Shown: positions 25,897-35,003, counted from the first letter of the stretch. The stretch: DNA of 64,000 nucleotides from Thermococcus sp. P6 (GCF_002214525.1 NZ_CP015104.1:930001-994000); one strand, 5' to 3'. The notes: generated by a model not told the origin, from the sequence alone. Made by a program: numbers and translations.

Positions 25897-27130
25897 CGGC
25901 TTCCCCCTTTTCACCGTCTTCCAGCAGTATTTTTCTGTATCTGACGTAATAGCAGGCTATCACGACGGCCTCAACCACCCAGATGGCGAGGGTGACCTTC
26001 CAGGCGGCGTAACGATCGACCAGTGGACCCACCACGATGAGACCAAGGGGTGCCGAGACGTTCGCAAGAAGGGCCAGAGCGGAGAACACCCGGCTTCTGA
26101 GCTCCGTTGGGATCGCCCGCTGAACCTTTGCGTTGAGGGGGACGTTGATTATCGCGCTGCTTACGCCTAAGAGCACCCCCAGTGTTGCCAGTACCATAAA
26201 CGCGGAATCCCGGGGGATGGCTATCAGCGGGGAGATGAGCCCCACGAAACTCAGCATCAGGAGTTCGCTGATGGCCAGCGCCTTGAAGAGATACCTCCCG
26301 GCTTTCTTTCCGAGCTTCACCGCCACGATGAAGTTCCCGAGGAGCATGCCGCCCATGAAGGCGCTCTCGAGCAGTCCGAACTGTCTGCCCGTAAACCTGA
26401 GGACGACCCTGAAGGCGTAGGGCATTATGACCGCGCTAAGGGGCCGGTCAACGGCGTTTATGAAGAGGATGAAGCCGAGCAGCACCATGAGGTAACGGCT
26501 GGAACGCAGAAACGCGAGACCTTCCTTCAAGTCCTCCACTACCTGCCGGGCACTTTCGAGGCCCCTCGTCTTCCATTCGTATCGTATCAGGGCCTCAAAC
26601 AGACCGGAACCGAAGAAGCTGACCGCGTTTATCAGTATGGCCAGCCTTATCCCGCCGAGGGTGTAGATAACCCCACCGAGGGCAGGGCCTACGAGCCAGG
26701 CTATCACGGAGAAAGAGCTGACGGTTGAGTTGGCCCTCTCAAGCTCGTCCGGTTCCACAAGATCGGGGAACATCGCGCTCGTGGCGGCGCCGAAGAACGT
26801 TCCCATGAGGGCCATGATAACCTGAACGGGGAGGAGCTGGTATACCCCGAGGAAGTTGAGGGCCACAACGCCAAAAAGGAGAAGGCCCCTCGCGAGGTCA
26901 AAACCCACCATGAGTCTCTTTCTGTTGTAGCGGTCACCCACGACACCCGCGAAGGGCATGACTATCATGGAGGGGATTACATCGGCCAGAACGAAGAGGG
27001 TCATCACCGTTCCGCTTCCGGTTCTGTCGAGGACGTAGAGGGGCAGCGCAACCTCCTGCACCGCCCAGCCGAGCTCACTGACAAAGCGTCCGATGGCGAA
27101 GAGCCAGAAGTTCCTGCCGGGTCCTTTCAT
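25880..27130 (-). CDS. MFS efflux transporter (MFS_3/EntS-MefA type)
   Basis: This 416-residue membrane protein has about 12 hydrophobic segments. The opening RNFWLFAIGRFVSELGWAVQEVALPLYVLDRTGSG and the cytoplasmic loop GVVGDRYNRKRLMVGFDLARG (MFS motif A) are typical of drug or siderophore exporters. I chose the ATG at 27130 with GGTGAAGGGA upstream; a GTG nine bases earlier is possible. It is the last gene of the ArsR-headed operon. The cargo is unknown. Confidence 0.9.
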   Translation of the reverse strand: MKGPGRNFWLFAIGRFVSELGWAVQEVALPLYVLDRTGSGTVMTLFVLADVIPSMIVMPFAGVVGDRYNRKRLMVGFDLARGLLLFGVVALNFLGVYQLLPVQVIMALMGTFFGAATSAMFPDLVEPDELERANSTVSSFSVIAWLVGPALGGVIYTLGGIRLAILINAVSFFGSGLFEALIRYEWKTRGLESARQVVEDLKEGLAFLRSSRYLMVLLGFILFINAVDRPLSAVIMPYAFRVVLRFTGRQFGLLESAFMGGMLLGNFIVAVKLGKKAGRYLFKALAISELLMLSFVGLISPLIAIPRDSAFMVLATLGVLLGVSSAIINVPLNAKVQRAIPTELRSRVFSALALLANVSAPLGLIVVGPLVDRYAAWKVTLAIWVVEAVVIACYYVRYRKILLEDGEKGEAVTESS

Positions 27131-27142
27131 TCCCTTCACCCG

Positions 27143-27748
27143 CTATGGCTGGGGTGCAAGCTCAACACTCACGCTGCCGTTTACGGTCTTCACCTCCACC
27201 TTGTAGGTTCCGGAGCCTATCAACGGCTCCTCCGGATCGATTCCAACGAACCGCACGCTACCGTTGACCCTCCTAACGCTTATCCTCGCATCGCAGAAGT
27301 CCGAGAGCCGAATGTTCACGTCCCCGTTTACCGTGCTCACATCGATGTCCCCTTCGATCTCTTCCAGGACGATATTAAGCCTTCCGTTGACGGTTCTGGC
27401 CCTGAGGGGGCCGGCAATGGTAAACCGGGCATCGATTTCGCCGTTGATGGTGTCCAGATACTCCGCCCTGCACCCCCTTATGATGACGGTTCCGTTGACG
27501 TTCCTGACCTTCAAAGGGACATTCACCGGAAGTTTTACCTCTATCTCGGCTCCTCCGGAGTTCAGGCCGAAAATCCTCCTTTCGGGTTCCTCCCTTACGA
27601 TGAGCTTCCTTCCCTTCAGCTCTGTCTTCACCTTAACCCTGCCGTGGGTGACGTAGTTAACCTCCACGATATCGCTCTCCCATCCCTCAACCCTCATCCG
27701 GGCGTTGATGCCCCTCAATTCCACCTCTTCAACGTTCTCGAACATCAT
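27143..27748 (-). CDS. DUF4097-like beta-helix protein (putative adhesin fold)
   Basis: This 201-residue protein is built almost wholly of short beta-repeats with the recurring phrase VNG (VRNVNGTVIIRG, DTINGEIDARF, RTVNGRLNIV, STVNGDVNIRL, RRVNGSVRF, KTVNGSVSVEL). This periodicity of about 20 residues is diagnostic of DUF4097/GIN-type right-handed beta-helices. There is no signal peptide, so it is probably cytoplasmic or on the inner membrane face. Two adjacent ATGs (27748, 27745) follow a GGAGGGAGGGGG tract. It sits between the membrane gene and the MFS gene of the operon. In bacteria such proteins often accompany envelope-stress regulators. Confidence 0.85.
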   Translation of the reverse strand: MMFENVEEVELRGINARMRVEGWESDIVEVNYVTHGRVKVKTELKGRKLIVREEPERRIFGLNSGGAEIEVKLPVNVPLKVRNVNGTVIIRGCRAEYLDTINGEIDARFTIAGPLRARTVNGRLNIVLEEIEGDIDVSTVNGDVNIRLSDFCDARISVRRVNGSVRFVGIDPEEPLIGSGTYKVEVKTVNGSVSVELAPQP

Positions 27749-27795
27749 CCCCCTCCCTCCGCTTACATCATCCAAAAAAGGAAATCGAAGGGACG

Positions 27796-29097
27796 TTACT
27801 CGAGGTATCCGGTCAGCTCGTCGAGGAGTTCCCTCACGCGCTTCCGGAGCAGCGTCCTGTCTATTCCGAGGCCCTCTATCAAACCGGCGCTCTGCTCCTC
27901 GACTATTTCCCGGGCTTTGTCCATGACGAGCCTGTAAGCTCCGGGGTTCTTCAGGTAGTGGGTCTTTCCGCCGGCCCTTATCCTCACGCTCCCTTCCCGG
28001 GCGGAGATCACCGCATCCCCTATGCGTATCTTCGCCCTTCCCCTGCCGACAACCACGGATATGTCACTGGAGCGCAGGGAAACGGTCTCGCCGAGGCTCA
28101 GCACCTCGTCCCCGCTTCTGTAGGTTACCCTCTCGCCTTCGACCTCGATGGAGTACTCCTCCGTCTGGACCATCAGCCTGTCGCCCACTTTCGTCAGCTG
28201 GAAGCCGTTGCGAAGCTCCCTGACCGTTATGGCCTCCTTGGGAATCGTTTCAGGAGTGCCCTCGCGGAACCTCAGGGGGCCTATTCTGACCTCTTCCCCC
28301 GTGGGGCTTTCAATGACCTCGATGAAGGGAAGCCTGACGTACTCGAAGCCCTCGCCCTCGTAGACCTTGATTATCCCCAGATCGACAGCGTTGCCTTTCT
28401 TATCCTTCCGGTAGATTTTCCCGACCTTCAGGAGCTCGTTCGTCCTTTCCACGAAGGCCGGATCTGCCGAAGCCTTCCTTCCGGCTATGTCACGCTCCGT
28501 CCAGACCACGAAGGGGCTCAGGAGTTTTCTGGTTATCCTCCCGATGGGGGTCTCGGCGTGGAGTGTTACGTTCCCGTCCACGACGTAGCCAACCCTCTTC
28601 CGCCCGAACTTTACCGGGTAGGCCTTTCCGGTCCCCTCGAGCCCGATGTTGCCAAACTCCGCCCCGTTGAACTCGTAGGCCTTTCTCTCCACCTTCAGAT
28701 CGAGGCTCTTTTCGTCGAACTTCGCCAGCAGGAGCCCGGCTATGGCGAGGACCACCGAGTAGGCAAAGGCCGTTCCGGCGTAACCATGAAGTTCTTCGGA
28801 CATTCCCAGCCACCGGCCGAAGAACAGGAAGACGCTCGTCCAGAAGGAGCCCTTGGCGAGGGCGAAGATTACCCCGCTAACCGTTACCCCGAACCACCTT
28901 CCCACGCTCAGCAGTTCGAAGGCAAACAGGAGCGCAACTATTGAATAAACCAGCCAGTCGTTGTATTTTCCAAGCCTGAGGGGGTCCCTGAAAAGCCAGA
29001 TGATGAGGAGCACCGCCGCGATAGCCTTCAGATACCCGGCGAGTTTAAACCTCGGGCTCTCATGGGCAAATGCTCTGTGGTTCCAGTAAAAACTCAT
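27796..29097 (-). CDS. Membrane protein with large cytosolic beta-rich domain, unknown
   Basis: This 433-residue protein has four hydrophobic segments within residues 20-150 (YLKAIAAVLLIIWLF, WLVYSIVALLFAFELL, GVTVSGVIFALAKG with FWTSVFLFFG, FAYSVVLAIAGLLLA). A roughly 280-residue soluble part follows, rich in short beta strands (ITVRELRNGFQLTKVGDRLMV, VSLRSSDISVVVGRGRAKIRIG), with a helical C-terminus (DELTGYLE). I do not recognise the family. It overlaps the ArsR gene by 4 bases and precedes the DUF4097 gene, so the regulator, this protein and the beta-helix are translated together. Confidence 0.75.
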   Translation of the reverse strand: MSFYWNHRAFAHESPRFKLAGYLKAIAAVLLIIWLFRDPLRLGKYNDWLVYSIVALLFAFELLSVGRWFGVTVSGVIFALAKGSFWTSVFLFFGRWLGMSEELHGYAGTAFAYSVVLAIAGLLLAKFDEKSLDLKVERKAYEFNGAEFGNIGLEGTGKAYPVKFGRKRVGYVVDGNVTLHAETPIGRITRKLLSPFVVWTERDIAGRKASADPAFVERTNELLKVGKIYRKDKKGNAVDLGIIKVYEGEGFEYVRLPFIEVIESPTGEEVRIGPLRFREGTPETIPKEAITVRELRNGFQLTKVGDRLMVQTEEYSIEVEGERVTYRSGDEVLSLGETVSLRSSDISVVVGRGRAKIRIGDAVISAREGSVRIRAGGKTHYLKNPGAYRLVMDKAREIVEEQSAGLIEGLGIDRTLLRKRVRELLDELTGYLE

Positions 29098-29504
29098 TCT
29101 TCCACCTCCAGTGCGGTTATTATCTCAAGCAGGCGCAAAAACAAACGTCCGTCGGGCGATATCCGGTATTTACCGGTTTTCCTCACCATTCCCGTCCTTA
29201 CGAGGAGCTTCAGGTGATGGGAAACGGTTGGGCTTTCGACCTTCAGGGCTTCCTTTATCTCCTTGAAGCCCATGTCCTCACGGGAGAGCATCTTCAGTAT
29301 CCTTATCCTGTCGGGATTGGCGAGGGCCTTCAGGATTTTTGCCGCCTTCTCCTCGTCAACCTCCGGGAGCGTCCCCCCTTCGAGCTTCAGTCTGAGGCGC
29401 GTCTTGAGGGAGAGCATTATCTCGTCCACGGGATCTATGCTCTCCTCCAGCACTTCCAGACGTTTCTTAAGTTCCTCAAGCTGGGCCCTCAGATCGTTTT
29501 CCAT
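29094..29504 (-). CDS. ArsR-family transcriptional regulator with N-terminal coiled coil
   Basis: This 136-residue protein has an N-terminal helical coiled coil (RAQLEELKKRLEVLEES, residues 6-25). A winged helix follows (KILKALANPDRIRILKMLS, FKEIKEALKVESPTVSHHLKLLVRTGMVRKTGKYRISPDGRLFL). No CxC-type metal site is present, so it is not a classical arsenic or metal sensor. GGTGGTAGC precedes the ATG. It heads the four-gene operon, and an inverted repeat over its own TATA box suggests autorepression. Confidence 0.88.
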   Translation of the reverse strand: MENDLRAQLEELKKRLEVLEESIDPVDEIMLSLKTRLRLKLEGGTLPEVDEEKAAKILKALANPDRIRILKMLSREDMGFKEIKEALKVESPTVSHHLKLLVRTGMVRKTGKYRISPDGRLFLRLLEIITALEVEE

Positions 29505-29528
29505 GCTACCACCGGGTACAGGTTTTTG

Positions 29529-29548
29529 TAGTATATTTTTCTGTACTA
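29529..29548. promoter_or_regulatory. Inverted repeat over the ArsR-operon TATA box
   Basis: TAGTA-N10-TACTA spans the minus-strand TATA element (AAAAATATAC) lying about 25-40 bases before the regulator's ATG. It is a natural candidate operator for the ArsR-type protein encoded next to it. A plus-strand TATA box (TATATATAA at 29564-29572) for the divergent AEC gene lies close by, so both promoters could respond. Confidence 0.6.
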
Positions 29549-29626
29549 AACTGGGGTGAGAGGTATATATAAATTTATCGGCCTGTGTGCCAAAAACGTT
29601 TTAACGCTTAAATCTAAGTCTCAACC

Positions 29627-30508
29627 ATGGACGTCTACGAGATGCTCGCCCTCATAGCCCTCGGCTACGTTCTTAAGAGACTCATAAAGAGGGATGACGT
29701 ATTCAGGTGGCTCAACCTGTTCTCAACCAGATTCCTCCTCACGCTCTTCGTTTTCGGCAACGTGGCCAGCAAGGACCTGAATTACCTCATAAGCATAAAG
29801 CCCGTCTTCGTCTACGTTTTCCTTGTGATAGCCCTGAGCCTCGGTTTCTCCTACGCCTACGTCCGCCTTTTCGTCTCCGATGAAAGGTGGGCCGGGGCGC
29901 TCATGATACTCTCAACCTATCCCAACACGGCCGCGATGGGCTTTCCGATAGCGAGCCTCTTCCTCGATGACATAACTCCCGCCATACTCTACTCAACCAC
30001 GAACAGCCTCGTAGTCCTTCCACTGGCGACTTTCATAGCCGCCCATTACTCGAGCGGTAAGGCCTCGCTGAGGAAGAGCTTCCTCGGGGCCCTAAAGTTT
30101 CCTCCGACGGTGGCAAACCTTCTGGCCCTTTTCCTCGTTCTTCTCGGGGTGAGTCTTCCGGGGTGGCTGATAGAACCCATCAAATCCATCGGCTGGTGGA
30201 GCATACCCCTGCTTCTGGTGTACTTTGGCACCATAATGAACCTGAGGGAGTTCAGGTGGAGGCATCTGATTGAAGTCGGGCTCTTCAGGAGCGTTCTTCC
30301 GTTCCTCTTCGTCTTCCTGACCCTGAGGGGTTCCGGTGATGTGTACGTTGCCGTCCTCGTGGAATCCTCCATGCCCCCGGCGATAATGGCGAACGTTATA
30401 CTTTCCCACTACGACCTCAGGGCGGAGGAGGCGGTAGGCGTGACGGTGGTTCTGACGCTCCTTGTACTGGTGTTTTTCCTCGCCGTTGCTTCCCTGACCC
30501 TTCCATGA
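29627..30508 (+). CDS. AEC-family (auxin efflux carrier-like) transporter
   Basis: This 293-residue membrane protein has about ten hydrophobic helices arranged as two five-helix halves. ILSTYPNTAAMGFPIASLF near residue 105 is the conserved AEC motif, and MPPAIMANVILSHYD near the C-terminus is the second. Microbial members export small organic or amino acids such as malate. There is no clear ribosome site before the ATG (TCAACC), so it may be leaderless or have a short leader. It is divergent from the ArsR operon. Confidence 0.88.
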   Translation: MDVYEMLALIALGYVLKRLIKRDDVFRWLNLFSTRFLLTLFVFGNVASKDLNYLISIKPVFVYVFLVIALSLGFSYAYVRLFVSDERWAGALMILSTYPNTAAMGFPIASLFLDDITPAILYSTTNSLVVLPLATFIAAHYSSGKASLRKSFLGALKFPPTVANLLALFLVLLGVSLPGWLIEPIKSIGWWSIPLLLVYFGTIMNLREFRWRHLIEVGLFRSVLPFLFVFLTLRGSGDVYVAVLVESSMPPAIMANVILSHYDLRAEEAVGVTVVLTLLVLVFFLAVASLTLP

Positions 30509-30554
30509 GCCGATGGCTTTTTTAACGGTTCCACTATCTTTCGGTGGTGGGACT

Positions 30555-31571
30555 ATGGAACGCGTGGTCAACCTCCTCAGGGAGATTCTGGAGATACCTT
30601 CCCCAACCGGTTACACGGGAGAGGTTATGGAGCAGATCTCCAGCTTACTGAACGGGAAGGGGATAGGAACGTACTACACGAACAAAGGTGCACTCGTGGC
30701 CGGGAACCATCCCGAACCGGAGCTCGTGGTGGCCGCTCACGTCGACACGCTCGGCGCGATGGTGAGGGGAATCCTCCCGGACGGACACCTGAGCTTCACG
30801 AGAATAGGTGGCCTGAACCTTCCCGCCTTCGAGGGTGAGTACTGCACGACAATCACCCGCTCGGGAAAGCGCTACCGTGGAACGCTCCTCCTAAGGAACC
30901 CCAGCGTCCACGTGAACAGGGAGGCTGCCAAAAAGGAACGTACAGAGGAAAACATGTATATAAGGCTCGATGAGCTCGTTGAAAAGAAGGAGGACACTGA
31001 AAAGCTCGGCATCAGGCCCGGCGATTTCATAGCCTTTGATCCAAAGTTTGAGTACGTCAACGGCTTCATTAAAGCTCACTTCCTCGACGATAAGGCGAGC
31101 GTTGCGGTTCTCATAGACCTGATGCTCGATCTCAAATCCGCCCTTGGGGACCTTCCCGTGGCGTTCTTCTTCTCGCCCTACGAGGAGGTTGGTCACGGCG
31201 GCTCTGCTGGGTATCCCGGGAGCATGAAGGAGCTCCTCGTTGTGGACATGGGCGTGGTTGGTGAAGGGGTCGCCGGCAAGGAGACGGCCGTTTCGATAGC
31301 GGCGAAGGATTCGAGCGGTCCCTATGACTACGGGATGACGACGAAGCTCATCGAACTGGCGGAGAAACGCGACGTTCCCCACGTGGTGGATGTCTTCCCC
31401 TACTACGGTTCCGATGGTTCCGCCGCCCTTAGGGCTGGCTGGGACGTCAGGGTGGCACTCGTGGGCCCGGGGGTTCATGCAAGCCACGGAATGGAGAGGA
31501 CGCACATCGAGGGCCTCCTCGCCACGAAGAAGCTTTTAAGGGCCTACATCGAGGAGAAGTTTGGTATTTAG
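30555..31571 (+). CDS. M42-family aminopeptidase (TET/deblocking type)
   Basis: This 338-residue dodecameric zinc/cobalt aminopeptidase trims peptides. Metal ligands appear as AAHVDTLGAMV (His-Asp), HFLDDKASVAVLI (Asp), SPYEEVGHGGSAG (catalytic Glu and ligand Glu), VVDMGV (Asp) and GPGVHASHGMERTH (His). Length matches Pyrococcus TET enzymes. The ATG at 30555 has GGTGGTGGG 5 bases before it; the longer reading overlaps the AEC gene's end region without a ribosome site. Confidence 0.95.
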   Translation: MERVVNLLREILEIPSPTGYTGEVMEQISSLLNGKGIGTYYTNKGALVAGNHPEPELVVAAHVDTLGAMVRGILPDGHLSFTRIGGLNLPAFEGEYCTTITRSGKRYRGTLLLRNPSVHVNREAAKKERTEENMYIRLDELVEKKEDTEKLGIRPGDFIAFDPKFEYVNGFIKAHFLDDKASVAVLIDLMLDLKSALGDLPVAFFFSPYEEVGHGGSAGYPGSMKELLVVDMGVVGEGVAGKETAVSIAAKDSSGPYDYGMTTKLIELAEKRDVPHVVDVFPYYGSDGSAALRAGWDVRVALVGPGVHASHGMERTHIEGLLATKKLLRAYIEEKFGI

Positions 31572-31591
31572 GCCTTCTTTGAGAAGGAGTT

Positions 31592-32260
31592 CTACGGGGA
31601 CTGACTCCCCATAATTTTCTTTACGAGCTCGATCAGTTCTGTGAGGTCCTCAACGTAGTAATCCGCTCCCTCGACCTTCCCGAAGCGGGTGACGTTGATC
31701 ACTTTCACCCCGGCCCCCTTTCCGGCCAGCACGTCGTGATAACTGTCCCCCACCACAATTGCCTCTTCGGGCTTCAATCCGAGAGCTTTAAGGGCCTTCT
31801 GGATTAGATAGGGGCTGGGCTTGACGCCGTCGAGGTTCGAGTAGTCCTTTCCGAAAACTGCGTCGAAGTGCTTCCTCAGGTCGAAAAGGTCCAGCACAAA
31901 CTCCACGCAGTCCTGAGAGGCGTTGCTGACGGCAGCGAGTTTTAATCCCCTTCTTTTGAGCTCTTTTAAAGCATTAACATCCGGGAAGGCTTTTATCTTC
32001 CCTTTTTCTGCAGCTTCAATGCGGTATTTTAGGTTTGCTTTATCAACAGTTTTCCAGAACTCCACGGGATCCACTCCAAAGCGCTCCACGTAGGTCCTCG
32101 GAAGCTCACCGGTTACCGTCTTTCTGTAGGTTTCGTAGTCGAGCCCCATTCCCCTCTTTCTCAGTTCCGGCAGAACCCATCCCTCGTACCATTCCCTGTG
32201 ATCGTAGCCCTCGTAGTAGACGAGCGTCTCGTCAACGTCGAATAAAAGCCCCCTGAGCAT
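31592..32260 (-). CDS. HAD-superfamily hydrolase (haloacid dehalogenase/phosphoglycolate phosphatase-like)
   Basis: This 222-residue protein has motif I LLFDVDETLVYYEG with DxDET in place of DxDGT, motif II AVSNAS, the motif III lysine in GVKPSPYL and motif IV VVGDSYHDVLAG. This is a canonical subfamily I HAD phosphatase; the substrate is unknown. GGTGGCGGGA precedes the ATG at 32260; the GTG at 32269 overlaps that ribosome site. Confidence 0.9.
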   Translation of the reverse strand: MLRGLLFDVDETLVYYEGYDHREWYEGWVLPELRKRGMGLDYETYRKTVTGELPRTYVERFGVDPVEFWKTVDKANLKYRIEAAEKGKIKAFPDVNALKELKRRGLKLAAVSNASQDCVEFVLDLFDLRKHFDAVFGKDYSNLDGVKPSPYLIQKALKALGLKPEEAIVVGDSYHDVLAGKGAGVKVINVTRFGKVEGADYYVEDLTELIELVKKIMGSQSP

Positions 32261-32303
32261 TCCCGCCACCTTTATCCTGTTGAAGATAAAGAAAGGAAAA
32301 CCC

Positions 32304-33032
32304 TCAGAACAGCTCCTCGAGTTTGACGTCTATCTTGTCCGGGTTGAAGGGCAGCACGTGTCTGGTCGTCTTGGGGGAGTAAACCTCGCCGCGCTTGACG
32401 AGCTCCATCACCTCTTCCTTGGTCGGGGCCTTTCTGATGAAGACGTAATCTATCTCACCCTTCGCCATGTCCTCCCTCGCGTCCTCTTTGAGACCGTAGT
32501 AGATGAGCTCAATGCTTCCCTCAACGCTCATTTCGTCGAGTACTTTACTGACCTTTTTCTGCTCATCGAGTGATCCGGGTATGGCAAAGCTCTTCTCTCC
32601 AACGAGGGCGAAAGCTATCTCTCCCCTTTCGGCCTTCTCCTCCGCTTCCGGGTCCTCTACGACCTCGAGGCCCTCCTTCCTGAGTCTCTCGATGACCTCC
32701 TCGAGACTCCCCCTGAAGGCCGGGTACCACGTGTAAACCTTGACGTCGTCGCTGAAGTAGTCGAGGATCACCGATGGGGCGCGTTTGGCGCCGAGCCTCT
32801 GCAGTCCGGCCCAGCGGTGGTGGCCGTCAACTATGAGGTAAAGATCCTCCCCCGGAACCTTTGCGAGGAGCATGGGCTTCCAGAAGATCCCGGAGCCGGT
32901 GACGCTCTCAATAAACGCCTCGAGTTCCTTCTGGACGAGCTGTTCGTGGGGCTTCATCCGGTCGAGCTCGATAAAAACGTAGTCAACCTTCCTGGTCGGG
33001 ATGTCGTATTTGGGAACCTTTTCAACCCCCAT
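32304..33032 (-). CDS. serK: ADP-dependent L-serine kinase SerK (ParB/Srx fold)
   Basis: This 242-residue protein phosphorylates free serine with ADP to give O-phosphoserine for cysteine synthesis, a pathway known from Thermococcus. It has the ParB-like core with Glu30 (MKPHEQLV), the residue reported as catalytic in T. kodakarensis SerK, and DGHHR at residues 69-73. The second ATG (33032) has GGGGAGG seven bases upstream and gives this numbering. A TATA-like element (AGGTTTTTATCC) lies about 45-55 bases upstream. Confidence 0.9.
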   Translation of the reverse strand: MGVEKVPKYDIPTRKVDYVFIELDRMKPHEQLVQKELEAFIESVTGSGIFWKPMLLAKVPGEDLYLIVDGHHRWAGLQRLGAKRAPSVILDYFSDDVKVYTWYPAFRGSLEEVIERLRKEGLEVVEDPEAEEKAERGEIAFALVGEKSFAIPGSLDEQKKVSKVLDEMSVEGSIELIYYGLKEDAREDMAKGEIDYVFIRKAPTKEEVMELVKRGEVYSPKTTRHVLPFNPDKIDVKLEELF

Positions 33033-33141
33033 GATCATGCCTCCCCGGGTTTTACGGTGAGGTAAACGTGGGGAAGGATAAAAACCTTATGGCATCGTTT
33101 CGAGGTTCCCCGTAAGGCCCTTCGAAGGCTATGGGAGAAGC

Positions 33142-33219
33142 TGGTGGGCCCGCGGGGCTTCGAACCCCGGACCTCCACCTCGTAAGGGTGGCGTCATAAC
33201 CAGACTAGACCACGGGCCC
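33142..33219 (-). tRNA. tRNA-Val (anticodon TAC)
   Basis: This is a complete cloverleaf with acceptor stem GGGCCCG/CGGGCCC, D arm around GTCTAGTCTGGTTATGAC, anticodon stem CCACC/GGTGG with loop CTTACGA (anticodon TAC), and T arm CGGGG-TTCGAAG-CCCCG. The CCA end is encoded in the DNA (33142-33144). There is no intron. A TATA-like TTTATAAC lies about 30 bases upstream on the minus strand, in the gap before tgtA's end. Confidence 0.97.
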
Positions 33220-33254
33220 GCCCGAAATAGGAGAAAGGGTGGGGGTTATAAATT

Positions 33255-35003
33255 TTACCCCCCTATCCCCCTGCGAACCTTAACCGCAAGACCGCTCCGG
33301 AAAACCTTCAGTTCTTCGCCGTTGAGAAGGCTCTGCCCCGTGGCGAGGAGCTCGTCCTCCTCGTTTACCACGAGCACCTCGTCGTAGGGTCTGATCCCTT
33401 CGTCGGCATCCACCACGAACTTGGCGAACACGTTCTTCCCCTTCCTTGCGAAGGGCTCCGCGTCCTCATTCACGACCACCCTCATCCCCGGGAAGGGGAG
33501 AACCCTGTGGAGCCTTCTCGCTCCCTCTATGCCGAGGGTCAGAAGCCCGTCTTCGGCCCTGAAGGTTGCGAGGTGCTTTCCTCCCGCCTTTATCTGCCTC
33601 GGCATGCCGGTCTTCCTCGAAAGCTCCACGGAGGCGTCCTTAAAGGCCTCGCCGGCTCCCCTTCCGAACTGGTACTCCGCTATGGCCATAATGTAGTTCC
33701 TGACCTCATCCCCTGAGAGCTTCTCTATCGTGAAGTCCTCCTCGCCTTCGCTCTGGGCGAAGGGGTAGCTGAGGCTCAGGTACTTTGGAATCTCGCCGAA
33801 CACCGGGTGGTTTATCCTTTCCGGGAACCTTTCGGCAACTCTCTCTGCCCTCTTTCTGGCGCGGTAAACCGTTGGCCACCTCATGGCCTCCTCGCTTACC
33901 TTTAGAAAGGCGCCCGGCTTGGTCACGGGTTCGTTCTTTTCAAGGTATTCGCGGTACTCGAGCAGGCGTTTGTAGGCCGCGAAGAGCTTGGGATGCCCCC
34001 TCGCCCGCTCGTCAACGAGCTCCCACAGGGTTCCCTCCCTCACTGCCTGCTTCACCCGGTTGAGCTCTTCCCGTATCACCCAGAGGTTGTGAAGGGCCAG
34101 AAGCCTCGTGCGCTCCTCCTTTGGCATCTCGCGGAGTTCTTGGGGAGTGTGGCGTGAGCATACGGGACAGGAGCAGGGAAAGTACTCCAGCTCCTCGAGC
34201 CTTTTCGTTCCTTCGGGGGTCATGTACCTGTCGTCCCGGGCGTAGAGAACGTAGCTGGCCGAGTCAAAGAGGTCCACCCCCATGGCCACCGCCATGGCGA
34301 ATATCATCGGGTGGCCGGCTCCAAAGAGGTGTACCGGCCTGTCTGCCCTCAGGCCGAGCTTTGAGGCTATTACCACATCGACGAGGTCCCTGTAGCGGTA
34401 GCTCTCCATCAGAGGAACCACGGCACCTATCGGGTGTATCTCGAAGTTCATCTCGCTGAGCTTTCTGGCGGCGCGGGTTCTGAGGTCCGGGTAGCTCGAC
34501 CCCTGAACCGCGGCGTTCATCGGGATATTTTTGATCTCCTCGGCCTCTCTGGCCCTCTCGAGGGTTGTTCTTAGATCCTCCTCGGCCTTTTCCCTTGGAG
34601 CATCCGGCGGGGTTGGAATGTCGAGAAACGTCCCCACGTCAACTCCAATCCTCTCCTGAAACTCGATTATCTCCCTGTTCGTAACGTCAACGTCCCCGTA
34701 GCGCATGAGCTGGAAGGAGCCGGAATCGACCTCGACGATGCCATCGTAATCGAGAAGCCGGTGAATGCCGAGTTCGAGGGCCCTCTCCCTGAGCTCGGGC
34801 GTTTTGTAGATTATGTAGGAGTTGGTTATCAGTATCCCGAATCCCATCTCCTTCAGTTCGGCCGGCGTTACCACCATCTGCTTCGGGTTGATAACCGGCA
34901 TTATGGCCGGGGTCTCCACGGTCCTGCCGTTGACGGTAAGCTTTCCGATCCTTCCGGCGGCATCCCGCGCCTTAATCTCGAACCTGAACTTCAACCTCAC
35001 CAC
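33255..35003 (-). CDS. tgtA: tRNA-guanine(15) transglycosylase (archaeosine), full length with PUA
   Basis: This 582-residue enzyme swaps G15 of tRNA for preQ0, the first step of archaeosine formation. The barrel has EVDSGSFQLMRYGDV with the nucleophilic Asp and VFLD-like DIPTPPDAPRE. The zinc site is YFPCSCPVCSRHTPQE. C-terminal domains end in a PUA domain (RVVVNEDAEPFARKGKNVFAKFV). Two successive GTG codons (35003, 35000) could start. Its pathway partner RaSEA is encoded at 58.4 kb in this window. Confidence 0.96.
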   Translation of the reverse strand: MVRLKFRFEIKARDAAGRIGKLTVNGRTVETPAIMPVINPKQMVVTPAELKEMGFGILITNSYIIYKTPELRERALELGIHRLLDYDGIVEVDSGSFQLMRYGDVDVTNREIIEFQERIGVDVGTFLDIPTPPDAPREKAEEDLRTTLERAREAEEIKNIPMNAAVQGSSYPDLRTRAARKLSEMNFEIHPIGAVVPLMESYRYRDLVDVVIASKLGLRADRPVHLFGAGHPMIFAMAVAMGVDLFDSASYVLYARDDRYMTPEGTKRLEELEYFPCSCPVCSRHTPQELREMPKEERTRLLALHNLWVIREELNRVKQAVREGTLWELVDERARGHPKLFAAYKRLLEYREYLEKNEPVTKPGAFLKVSEEAMRWPTVYRARKRAERVAERFPERINHPVFGEIPKYLSLSYPFAQSEGEEDFTIEKLSGDEVRNYIMAIAEYQFGRGAGEAFKDASVELSRKTGMPRQIKAGGKHLATFRAEDGLLTLGIEGARRLHRVLPFPGMRVVVNEDAEPFARKGKNVFAKFVVDADEGIRPYDEVLVVNEEDELLATGQSLLNGEELKVFRSGLAVKVRRGIGG

